Assembly (NCBI GenBank): GCA_000648925.1
Contig: JFHF01000001.1
Coordinates: 248,001 to 312,000 of the forward strand
Length of the DNA: 64,000 nt
From: Caballeronia jiangsuensis
GTDB lineage: Bacteria > Pseudomonadota > Gammaproteobacteria > Burkholderiales > Burkholderiaceae
Direction: 5' to 3'
In this document: in pieces, positions 48,840-59,154 of the stretch
How the letters are laid out: each line of letters starts with the position of its first letter
How positions within the stretch are numbered: the stretch's first letter is position 1
Translations under genes and position numbers: made by a program
The notes under the pieces: generated by a model
Databases searched by the model: none
What the model was told of the DNA's origin: nothing
What the model saw: only the letters and a program-made list of their open reading frames with translations

Positions 48840-49516
48840 GATTTCTGCCTCGCTTCAGAGGGGATGCGCTTGCGGCTGTTCGCGGGCTGTGTCGCGTCGC
48901 GCCGGCCGAGTTCGGTCGCGATGTCCCAGAGCGCGCGCGGATCGAAACTCACGACGACCGCAAACATGAGCGTCAGCGCGCCGAACGCGAAGAGCGCCGC
49001 TTCGGGAATCACGCGCGCGATGCTGACCATCTTCACGAGCGTGACGAGCACCCCGAGCATGAAGACTTCGATCATGCCCCACGGCCGCACGAACTGAATG
49101 CCGCGCAGGAGCGCGTTGAAGCCCAGCGGAACGTAGCCCGAGCGCAGCGGCAGCAGCACATAGAGCAGCGCGAGCAGTTCGCACAACGGAAACAGAATGG
49201 TCGAGCAGAAGACGAGCACCGCCATCAGCTCCATCTGCTCGTTCCACAGCGCGACGATCGCGCCGATCAGCGTGGTCTGGGACGTGAGGCCGTTCGCGTC
49301 CAGCTCGACGATGGGAAAGCCCTGCGCGATCACGAACGTGACGAGCGCCGCGAGCGTCATCGCGCAGATTTTGTCGAGGTTCGACGAGATGCTGCGATAG
49401 AGCACCGATCCGCATCGCGGACATTTCGCCGAAGTGCGCTGAGGTAGCGCACGTTTATGGAAGAGCGCGTCGCATTCGTGACACGCGATGAGATCATCCG
49501 GTTCGTTCGCGTTCAT
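48836..49516 (-). CDS. pqiA: paraquat-inducible protein A family (first PqiA half)
   Basis: This 226-residue protein is paralogous to the following gene. The zinc ribbon CHECD and CPRCG sits near residues 12-35 and about four membrane helices follow. The start at 49516 (MNANEPDDLIACHECD) is preferred to 49543 because the zinc ribbon then begins at the usual distance. It is the first gene of the four-gene pqi operon. Upstream is a 460-base divergent region shared with cytochrome b561, which probably contains both promoters. In enterobacteria this operon responds to superoxide; I saw no SoxR-type site. Confidence 0.88.
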   Translation of the reverse strand: MNANEPDDLIACHECDALFHKRALPQRTSAKCPRCGSVLYRSISSNLDKICAMTLAALVTFVIAQGFPIVELDANGLTSQTTLIGAIVALWNEQMELMAVLVFCSTILFPLCELLALLYVLLPLRSGYVPLGFNALLRGIQFVRPWGMIEVFMLGVLVTLVKMVSIARVIPEAALFAFGALTLMFAVVVSFDPRALWDIATELGRRDATQPANSRKRIPSEARQKS

Positions 49517-49976
49517 GGTCGAGGCCCGAGACTTGTCGAGCATAGTGGTCGGGCGCCGCGAAGGCCGGCTCCGACGGAGCTTAGCAAGCCGTGGGCCAGC
49601 ACAAAAAGTAACAGCATGGTATCAAATGGCGAGTCGCCGACGGATTGGGCGGGATGCTTCGCGCGCGCGGAATGAAATCGCCGCTCCGCTCGTTAATACA
49701 TCGATGCCGGAATCAAGCGCGGATCGCGCCGCTTGTTCGCGCCTTCATCGACCGTTGCACGCGTGGAATAGTTCGTTGCATGCGCGGCACGCAAAGGCTC
49801 CGCAACATGGCTCGATTGGCCGCAAAGCCGCGCCGGGACTGGCTTTGCGGGTTCGATGCGGGCTTTTTCTCGCGCGCTGGCAATTCGTTAACGTTGATGT
49901 AGCATGGCGGCCTTGAACACCTGTCGTCGGCTGGCGACGGGGCAGGGCAACATCGAACATATGAGGTGAAAGGAAA
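49517..49976. other. 460-bp divergent region between pqiA and cytochrome b561
   Basis: I see no supported gene here. A hairpin CCGCAAAGCC (49820-49829) with GGCTTTGCGG (49841-49850) lies toward the right end, followed after some bases by a T-run, and could terminate an unannotated transcript. Short open frames on the plus strand lack conserved features or a good ribosome binding site. Confidence 0.45.
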
Positions 49977-50546
49977 ATGGAAAGCACCGCTCGCATCGCG
50001 GCGACGCCGCCGGCGCAACGCTACAGCGCCACGGCGATCGGGCTGCATTGGCTGATCGCGTTGTTGATCGTGTGCGGCTTCTGGCTCGGCTGGATCATGA
50101 CCGACATCCCGGGCATCACGCCGACGAAGCTCAAGTACTTCTCGTGGCACAAGTGGATCGGCGTGACGGTGTTCGCGCTCGCGCTGTTGCGCCTCATCTG
50201 GCGCGCGACGCATCAGGCGCCGCCGATGCCCGACGGCATGCCGCGCTGGCAGCACAACGCGGCGAATCTCGCGCATTTTTTGCTCTACGTGCTGATGCTC
50301 GTCATTCCCGCGTCCGGTTATCTCTACAGTTCGGCGGCCGGCATCCAGGTGGTCTATCTCGGCGTGCTGCCGCTGCCGACGATCATCGGTCCGGACAAGG
50401 CGCTGAAGGCGACGCTGCGCATCGTGCATGTCGCGCTGAACTACACGTTGCTGTTCTTCGTCGTGATGCACGTGCTCGCTGCGCTGAAGCACCATTTCGT
50501 CGATCGCGACGGCTTGCTCGCTCGTATGCTGCCGTTCCTCAAGTAA
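49977..50546 (+). CDS. cytochrome b561
   Basis: This is a 189-residue inner-membrane di-haem b-type cytochrome. Four hydrophobic helices are visible, with haem-ligand histidines in TAIGLHWLIALLI, KYFSWHKWIGVTVF, LRIVHVALNY and VVMHVLAALKHHF. Bacterial members exchange electrons with ubiquinol or superoxide. The ATG follows AAAGGAAA at 49970-49977. The two YceI genes follow, and YceI proteins bind isoprenoid lipids, so a common quinone-linked task is possible but unproven. Confidence 0.92.
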   Translation: MESTARIAATPPAQRYSATAIGLHWLIALLIVCGFWLGWIMTDIPGITPTKLKYFSWHKWIGVTVFALALLRLIWRATHQAPPMPDGMPRWQHNAANLAHFLLYVLMLVIPASGYLYSSAAGIQVVYLGVLPLPTIIGPDKALKATLRIVHVALNYTLLFFVVMHVLAALKHHFVDRDGLLARMLPFLK

Positions 50547-50662
50547 GCGCACCGCATTGTTTCTTCGCCGTTGGCAGGGCGTTTCCCGGCGGCTGATTGT
50601 TATCGCGTTCTAATGATTTCCAATACCGGTTTGTTCGATCGGACCGTTTGAATAGGGCACAC

Positions 50663-51220
50663 ATGAAAGTGAAACTCAATCGTTGGATGCTGGCTACGGC
50701 GGCTTCGCTTGCTCTGGTCGCCGGCGCACAGGCGCAGGTGGATGCGAGCAAGAGCACGGTGATCGCCACCTCGAAGCAGATGAACGTCCCCACCGACGGC
50801 AAGTTCAACAAGTTCAGCGCGCAGATCGCCTTCGACCCGGCGAAGCCGACCGCGGGCACGGCGAGCATCACGATCGACACCGGCAGCTACGACCTCGGCG
50901 ACGACGACTACAACAAGCAGGTTCGCGGCGCGGAATGGTTCGATGCCGCCAAGTTCCCGACGGCGACCTTCGTCTCAAGTGCGATCGCGCCGGCCGGCGG
51001 CAACAAGTACAACGTGACCGGCAAGATCACGATCAAGGGCAAGTCGCAGACGGTCACGGTTCCGGTGACGGTCACGCAGCAGGGCGCGACGGAAACCTTC
51101 GACGGCGCGCTGCCGATCAAGCGCACCCAGTTCGATGTCGGGACGGGCGAATGGAAAGACACGTCGATCGTCGCGGACGACGTCGTCATCAAGTTTCACA
51201 TCGTTGCCGCGAAGAAGTGA
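50663..51220 (+). CDS. YceI family periplasmic protein (first copy)
   Basis: This is a 185-residue secreted lipocalin-like protein. A signal peptide spans about residues 1-24 ([17 protein letters not shown]). The mature part has the YceI fold, with INIDT-like strand [23 protein letters not shown] and the [15 protein letters not shown] block. Members bind isoprenoid quinone or related lipids. The start at 50663 gives a normal signal peptide; the frame is open further upstream. It differs from its neighbour in lacking the HTY motif near the mature N-terminus, so the two copies are not redundant duplicates. Confidence 0.87.
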   Translation: MKVKLNRWMLATAASLALVAGAQAQVDASKSTVIATSKQMNVPTDGKFNKFSAQIAFDPAKPTAGTASITIDTGSYDLGDDDYNKQVRGAEWFDAAKFPTATFVSSAIAPAGGNKYNVTGKITIKGKSQTVTVPVTVTQQGATETFDGALPIKRTQFDVGTGEWKDTSIVADDVVIKFHIVAAKK

Positions 51221-51276
51221 GCGGCGGTTTTGTCACACACGCATATTCAGCGTACCTAGTTAGTCAGGAGAAGAAC

Positions 51277-51855
51277 TTGAAAAAGCTTTCGATCATCGCC
51301 GCGGGCGCGGTTGCACTGGGTCTGTCGTTCGGCGCGATGGCTGCCGACACGTACAAGCTCGACCCGAATCACACGTATCCGAGCTTCGAAGCCGATCACT
51401 TCGGCGGCGTGTCGACGTGGCGCGGCAAGTTCAACAAGAGCAGCGGCGAAGTCACGCTGGATCGCGCGGCGAAGACCGGCACGGTGAACGTGACGATCGA
51501 CCTGTCGTCGGTCAACACGGGCAATCCGAAGCTGGACGAGCATCTGCAGAAGGCCGAGTTCTTCGACGTCGCCAAGTATCCGACGGCCGAGTACAAGGGC
51601 ACGTCGATCAAGTTCGACGGCGACCAGCCCTCGGAAGTGATCGGCACGCTGACGATGCACGGCGTGACGAAGCCGATCAACCTGAAGGTCGAGAGCTTCA
51701 AGTGCTTCGTGAATCCGATGATGAAGAAGGAAGTGTGCGGCGTGGAAGCGACGACGACCTTCGATCGCGGCGACTTCGGAATGGACTACGGCAAGGCGTA
51801 TGGTTTCAGCCTGAAGACGGTGCTGCATATTCAGGCCGAGGGCGTGAAGCAGTAA
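51277..51855 (+). CDS. YceI family periplasmic protein (second copy)
   Basis: This 192-residue secreted YceI protein starts with TTG at 51277. The TTG is supported by AGGAG at 51266-51270 and by the signal peptide that begins there ([22 protein letters not shown]). The mature sequence has the classical [15 protein letters not shown] and [15 protein letters not shown] blocks. Two cysteines, in [19 protein letters not shown], could form a disulfide. It lies 56 bases behind the first YceI gene and probably shares its message. Their divergence suggests different ligands. Confidence 0.88.
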   Translation: MKKLSIIAAGAVALGLSFGAMAADTYKLDPNHTYPSFEADHFGGVSTWRGKFNKSSGEVTLDRAAKTGTVNVTIDLSSVNTGNPKLDEHLQKAEFFDVAKYPTAEYKGTSIKFDGDQPSEVIGTLTMHGVTKPINLKVESFKCFVNPMMKKEVCGVEATTTFDRGDFGMDYGKAYGFSLKTVLHIQAEGVKQ

Positions 51856-52135
51856 GCGTCTTCGGTTTTATCGGCAAGCCGCTTCGCGCGCCGACGCGAA
51901 GCGGCGCCGCATGACGACAGGCGCTCCGGCGCCTTGCCTGAAGTTCTCCATTTTCCCCCGCGTTGTTCCATTCGGAGTTTCGTCGCTCCGAAGCGCGTCA
52001 GTCGTTGTTCCCCTTTGCAGACAAGCCACAGACTTTTGCTGATTCGGCAAGGCGGACTGCTATTCTGCGCACGTCAGCAGCGTGCATGGCTGCATGAAAG
52101 TAAGATAAACAACCATCAGAAAACAAGCTGGTGCA

Positions 52136-53002
52136 ATGAATAGCGACTCCAGAACCGATCTGAGCAACGTGACGGTATGTGCCGTGGACTCGCTCAATCC
52201 CCGGCTGGCGTCGCGTGCGCTGGAGATTTCGAGCAGACATTGCAAGTTCGGCGATGTCGTGCTCTTCACGCATGAAGAAATCGATACCGAAGCGCGAATC
52301 GTCACTACGCCTCACATCGCGTCGCGCGAGCAATATAACGAGTTCATCCTCAAGAACGTCATTCGCCATATCCACACGCCGTGGGTCTTGCTCGTGCAAT
52401 GGGACGGTTACGTTGTCGATCCGTCGGCGTGGAGCGCGGACTTTTTGGACTACGACTATATCGGCGCGCGCTGGCCGTCGTATAACGATGGCATGTCCGT
52501 CGGAAATGGCGGATTCTCGCTGCGCTCGGCGAAACTCATGCATCTGCTTGCGAGCGATGAATTTCCGCTGCGTGACGGAATCAACGAAGACGAGCTGATC
52601 GGCCGGATTTATCGACCGGTTCTGGAGGCGCAACATGGCATCAAGTTTTCGCCCAATGAAGTTGCGGACCGGTTCTCATATGAAAATGCCGCGCCATCAG
52701 GGCCGACGTTCGGATTTCATTCTCCGCATAACTTTTTCCAACACCTGACTGACCTGGAACTAAGGGAGCTGGTCGATATGGCGCATCCGGGCACGGTCGC
52801 CACGGACAGCATGATCTGCCTGCTGGCAAACTACCTCGTTCGCAACCGGCTCGTTCCGGTCAGGATCTTGTACTCCGGCATGATGCAAACGGTCGACGCC
52901 GATCATGTGCGAAAGACGCTCCTCAAAGTAGGCATGAGCGCGGATCTGGCCGAATATTGCGTGTCGTGTTGCGAAGCGCTGATCCGCGAGCCTGCGCCCT
53001 GA
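52136..53002 (+). CDS. DUF5672 family protein (glycosyltransferase-like)
   Basis: This is a 288-residue cytoplasmic protein I place in DUF5672 with moderate confidence. The core WVLLVQWDGYVVDPSAWS, DYDYIGARWPSYND and SVGNGGFSLRSAKLM resembles the catalytic region of GT-A-like glycosyltransferases associated with surface polysaccharides. The last roughly 90 residues are not conserved-looking and contain an unusual SCCEAL. Codon use differs from its neighbours: AGA appears at codons 6 and 34, and AT-ending codons are common, suggesting acquisition from elsewhere. It stands alone between the YceI pair and secF and ends in a strong terminator. Its sugar and acceptor are unknown. Confidence 0.68.
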   Translation: MNSDSRTDLSNVTVCAVDSLNPRLASRALEISSRHCKFGDVVLFTHEEIDTEARIVTTPHIASREQYNEFILKNVIRHIHTPWVLLVQWDGYVVDPSAWSADFLDYDYIGARWPSYNDGMSVGNGGFSLRSAKLMHLLASDEFPLRDGINEDELIGRIYRPVLEAQHGIKFSPNEVADRFSYENAAPSGPTFGFHSPHNFFQHLTDLELRELVDMAHPGTVATDSMICLLANYLVRNRLVPVRILYSGMMQTVDADHVRKTLLKVGMSADLAEYCVSCCEALIREPAP

Positions 53003-53056
53003 ACGGTTTCGGGTTGAGCGAATTCCGTAGGGCCTAAGGGCGGTGAGCCGCAAACA

Positions 53057-53093
53057 AAAAGGGCCGGTCTTTCGCAGACCGGCCCTTTTGCTT
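53057..53093. terminator. bidirectional terminator between DUF5672 gene and secF
   Basis: AAAAGGGCCGGTCT pairs with AGACCGGCCCTTTT around a five-base loop. T-runs follow in both directions (TTTTGCTTTT rightwards, TTTTTG leftwards). Confidence 0.9.
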
Positions 53094-53118
53094 TTCTACG
53101 CAGACACCAGGTTCACGC

Positions 53119-54069
53119 TCAAACCTGCGCGCCCGCGTTCGGATCGTTCGGATCGAACTTGTCCTTCTTGTCCTTCACGAGATCCTCGCGCTTCACTCCG
53201 AACCACATCGCGAGCGCCGCCGCGACGAACACCGACGAATAGATACCGAACAGAATACCGACGGTCAACGCCAGCGCGAAGTAATGCAGCGTCGGGCCGC
53301 CGAAGAAGAACATCGACAGCACCATCATTTCCGTACAGCCGTGGGTGATGATGGTTCGCGACATCGTGCTCGTGATCGCGTGGTCGATCACTTCCCTCAC
53401 CGTCATCTTGCGCTGCTTGCGGAAGGTTTCGCGAATCCGGTCGAAGATAACCACCGACTCGTTCACCGAATAGCCGAGCACCGCGAGAATCGCCGCCAGC
53501 ACGGACAGCGAGAACTCCCACTGGAAGTAGGCGAAGAAGCCGAGAATGATCACCACGTCGTGCAGGTTGGCGATGATGCCCGCCACCGCGTACTTCCATT
53601 CGAAGCGGAACGACAGATAGATCACGATGCCTATCACCACGCACGCAAGCGCGAGCAGGCCGTTCGTCACGAGTTCCTTGCCGACCTGCGGACCGACGAA
53701 CTCGACGCGCTGCAGCTTCACTTCGGCGTTGTCGGTCTTGAGCGCGGTCATCACCTGATCGCTCTGCTGCGCGGACGTCAGGCCCTGCTTGAGCGGCAGA
53801 CGAATCAGCACATCCTGCGACGTGCCGAAATTCTGCACCTGCGCGTCGGGGTAGCCGAGCCTCGACATCGACGCGCGCACCGGTTCGAGCTGCGCGGCCT
53901 GCGGATACTGCACTTCGACGACCGTGCCGCCGGTGAACTCCACCGACAGATGCAGCCCGCGATGCACGAGGAAAAATACGGCCACGAGAAACGTCACGAA
54001 CGAAATCACGTTGAAGATCAACGCGCGTTCCATGAACGGCAAGTCGCGGCGAATACGGAAGAATTCCAT
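53119..54069 (-). CDS. secF: protein translocase subunit SecF
   Basis: This 316-residue inner-membrane subunit, with SecD, uses the proton gradient to pull secreted proteins through SecYEG. The N-terminal helix is followed by a periplasmic domain beginning LSVEFTGGTVVEVQYP, and five more helices follow, with ILGYSVNESVVIFDRIRE and RTIITHGCTEMMVLSMFFFGG as diagnostic segments. The gene is 26 bases behind secD. The acidic/lysine tail (VKDKKDKFDPNDPNAGAQV) is cytoplasmic. It ends the queA-tgt-yajC-secD-secF series. Confidence 0.96.
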   Translation of the reverse strand: MEFFRIRRDLPFMERALIFNVISFVTFLVAVFFLVHRGLHLSVEFTGGTVVEVQYPQAAQLEPVRASMSRLGYPDAQVQNFGTSQDVLIRLPLKQGLTSAQQSDQVMTALKTDNAEVKLQRVEFVGPQVGKELVTNGLLALACVVIGIVIYLSFRFEWKYAVAGIIANLHDVVIILGFFAYFQWEFSLSVLAAILAVLGYSVNESVVIFDRIRETFRKQRKMTVREVIDHAITSTMSRTIITHGCTEMMVLSMFFFGGPTLHYFALALTVGILFGIYSSVFVAAALAMWFGVKREDLVKDKKDKFDPNDPNAGAQV

Positions 54070-54095
54070 TGTCTATCTCTCCGGACTCAGCGGAA

Positions 54096-56162
54096 TCAGC
54101 GGGACTCGCCCGGTTTCTGTTGATCGATGCCGGGGCCCGAACGACGGCGCACCGTCGGCTTGCCCGAGCGCGCTTGCGCCTGAGGCGCCGGGCGCGGCGC
54201 GGCCACTGCCGTCTTCGTCTTGCCCTTCGCGGTCTTCACGATTTCGTCGACGGGCGATTCTTCGCCGCGCTGCGCCGCGAGATAGGCCGCCGCGGCCGCC
54301 TCGGCGTTCGCGCCTTCCGGACGCCACACCTGACCGATCGCGAGCGACTTCAGCTTCTTCTTGCCGCCGTACCACAGGTTCACGAGCCCGCGCGAGAAGA
54401 ACACGGCGGAGAACATCGACGTGAGAATGCCGATACAGTGCACGACCGCGAAGCCGCGCACCGGACCCGAACCGAACGCGAGCAGCGCGAGACCGGCGAT
54501 CAGCGTGGTGACGTTCGAGTCGAGAATCGTCGCCCAGGCGTGCTTGAAGCCTTCCTGAATCGCGGTCTGCGGCGGCGCGCCGTTACGCAGTTCCTCGCGG
54601 ATACGTTCGTTGATCAGCACGTTCGCGTCGATCGCCATACCGAGCGCGAGCGCGATAGCCGCGATGCCCGGCAGGGTCAGCGTCGCCTGCAGGAGCGAGA
54701 GCACCGCGACCAGCAACAGCAGATTGACCGACAGCGCCAGCATCGAAAACACGCCGAACAGCAGGTAGTACGCGATCATGAAGATGGCGATCGCGGCGAA
54801 ACCGTAGGTCACCGAATCGAAGCCCTTCTTGATGTTGTCCGCGCCGAGGCTCGGGCCGACCGTGCGTTCCTCGATGATGTCCATCGGCGCCGCGAGCGAA
54901 CCGGCGCGCAGCAGCAGCGCGAGATCGGTGGCGGCTTGCGGCGTCGGCTGGCCGGTGATCGAGAAGCGATCGCCGAGTTCGGACTGGATCGTCGCGACCG
55001 TCAGCACTTCGCCCTTGCCCTTTTCGAACAGGACCATGGCCATCGGCTTGCCGATGTTGTCGCGCGACACCGCCGACACCGCGCGGCCGCCGGCCGAATC
55101 CAGACGGATATTGACCGACGGGCGCTGATGCTCGTCGAAGCCCGCCGATGCGTCGATGATGCGGTCGCCGGTGAAGATCACCTGCTTGCGCAAGAGCACG
55201 AGGCGGTCGCCCTGCTTGAACGCTTCGTCGCCGGGCGGGACTGCGTCGTTCGGGCCGATGTAGGTGTTGACCGGATCGGCCAGGCGCGCTTCGAGCGTCG
55301 CCGTGCGGCCGATGATGTCCTTCGCCTTCGCGGTGTCCTGCACGCCCGGCAACTCGACCACGATGCGGTCCGAGCCCTGCTGCTGGATCACCGGCTCCGC
55401 GACGCCGAGTTCGTTCACGCGGTTATGCAGCGTCGTGATGTTCTGCTTGAGCGCGCTGTCCTCGACGATCTTCTGAGCGGCGGTCGAAAACGTGCCGACC
55501 ACCTGGAATCCGTCGCCGCTCTGGCGCGTCGTCCATTGCAGTTCGGACACGCCCGTCTGGAGCTGCGTGCGCGCGCTGTCCGCGCCCGCCTGATCCGAGA
55601 AGTTCACGACCACCGATTGCCCGACGCGGTTCACGCCGCCGTCGCGGATATTGCGATCGCGCAGATAGGTGCGCGCGTCGGCGGCATCGGAATCGAGCTT
55701 CTTGTTGAGCGCGCCGGCCATGTCGACCTGCAGCAGGAAGTGCACGCCGCCGCGCAGATCGAGACCGAGGTACATCGGCAGTGCATGCAGCGCCGTCAGC
55801 CAGCGCGGCGAGGCGCTCTGCAGATTCAGCGCGACGATGTACTGCGGATCGGTCGGATCGGAATTCAGCGCCTTCGAGAGCAGATCCTTCACGTGCAACT
55901 GCGTGTCGGTGTCCTTCAGGCGCACGCGGATGTTCGCGTTGAGCTGCGAGTTATCGAAGGTGACTTCGTCGGCCTTGATGTTGCTCGCGGCGAGCGCGGC
56001 TTCGACATTCGCAAGCGTCGAGGAATCGAGCTTGACCGTCGCCTTGCCGCTCGACACCTGAACTGCGGGCGCCTCGCCGAAGAAGTTGGGGAGCGTGTAC
56101 ACGAGACCGATGACGAGCGCCACCAGCATCACGACATACTTCCAGAGGGGATAACGATTCAT
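54096..56162 (-). CDS. secD: protein translocase subunit SecD
   Basis: This is a 688-residue SecD. The first helix is KYVVMLVALVIGLVYTLP. The large periplasmic region contains LGLDLRGGVHFLLQVDM and VVELPGVQDTAKAKDIIG, and the membrane part includes GMAIDANVLINERIREEL. The C-terminus carries about 70 extra residues rich in Ala, Lys and Arg (KTKTAVAAPRPAPQAQARSG), longer than in E. coli and probably a flexible cytoplasmic tail. It follows yajC by 127 bases and precedes secF by 26. Confidence 0.96.
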   Translation of the reverse strand: MNRYPLWKYVVMLVALVIGLVYTLPNFFGEAPAVQVSSGKATVKLDSSTLANVEAALAASNIKADEVTFDNSQLNANIRVRLKDTDTQLHVKDLLSKALNSDPTDPQYIVALNLQSASPRWLTALHALPMYLGLDLRGGVHFLLQVDMAGALNKKLDSDAADARTYLRDRNIRDGGVNRVGQSVVVNFSDQAGADSARTQLQTGVSELQWTTRQSGDGFQVVGTFSTAAQKIVEDSALKQNITTLHNRVNELGVAEPVIQQQGSDRIVVELPGVQDTAKAKDIIGRTATLEARLADPVNTYIGPNDAVPPGDEAFKQGDRLVLLRKQVIFTGDRIIDASAGFDEHQRPSVNIRLDSAGGRAVSAVSRDNIGKPMAMVLFEKGKGEVLTVATIQSELGDRFSITGQPTPQAATDLALLLRAGSLAAPMDIIEERTVGPSLGADNIKKGFDSVTYGFAAIAIFMIAYYLLFGVFSMLALSVNLLLLVAVLSLLQATLTLPGIAAIALALGMAIDANVLINERIREELRNGAPPQTAIQEGFKHAWATILDSNVTTLIAGLALLAFGSGPVRGFAVVHCIGILTSMFSAVFFSRGLVNLWYGGKKKLKSLAIGQVWRPEGANAEAAAAAYLAAQRGEESPVDEIVKTAKGKTKTAVAAPRPAPQAQARSGKPTVRRRSGPGIDQQKPGESR

Positions 56163-56289
56163 GGGGATGGCCGACCGGAAAGTTGGCTTCGGAGGAGAGG
56201 GCGTCCGGCGTTATGCGCGATGAGCCGGTCGTGAAGACTCGGACGGCTCGGTGAGCGAGGCCGCGCCGGACGCGGTGGAACGAGTGGCC

Positions 56290-56619
56290 TTACAGCGACT
56301 TGATCGTGCCCTTCGGGAGAATGGTCGTCACGGCAGCCTTCTGGATGGTGATTTCCGTGCCTTCGGCGATTTCGACGCCCACGTAAGCATCCGTGACCTT
56401 CGTGACCTTGCCGACGATGCCGCCGTTCGTCACCACTTCATCGCCCTTGGCCATGGCGGAGAGCATGTTGCGATGCTCCTTCTGACGCTTCATCTGCGGA
56501 CGGATCATGATGAAGTACAGCACCGCGAACATCAGGATCAGCGGCAGGAAGCTCATCAGGCTCGATTCCGCGCCACCCGCGGTAAGGCCTTGTGCATAAG
56601 CATTGGAAATGAACGACAC
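56290..56619 (-). CDS. yajC: preprotein translocase subunit YajC
   Basis: This 109-residue protein with one membrane helix (LMSFLPLILMFAVLYFIMIRPQ, residues about 22-43) is followed by a small cytoplasmic domain (KGDEVVTNGGIVGKVTKV, a conserved block). It associates with SecDF. The usual position between tgt and secD is kept. The 209-base gap to tgt could hold its own promoter; no clear terminator separates them. Confidence 0.95.
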   Translation of the reverse strand: MSFISNAYAQGLTAGGAESSLMSFLPLILMFAVLYFIMIRPQMKRQKEHRNMLSAMAKGDEVVTNGGIVGKVTKVTDAYVGVEIAEGTEITIQKAAVTTILPKGTIKSL

Positions 56620-56828
56620 GTTGGTCTCTCCGTTAAAACGTCACAAATACGTTCGAAAAACTCGAATGGAAATTAGCCCGGTATTCTACCACTCGCGTAT
56701 GCCGCGACACTCCGGGAATGCGCTTTGCCATCAAGCCGTTACGACTCGGTGTCCCGGACTTTCGCGGCATTTCCCGCAAGCGGTGGAAAGGCGATTGTAA
56801 TACTTGTCGTACCGTTTCAAGACCCGGC

Positions 56829-59082
<2,254 letters not shown>

Positions 59083-59154
59083 GGCGTGAACGAAGCGCGA
59101 ACGACACGGGAAACGCGCCGAACAAACCTCATATTGTACTTGCGAAGAGAGTCA

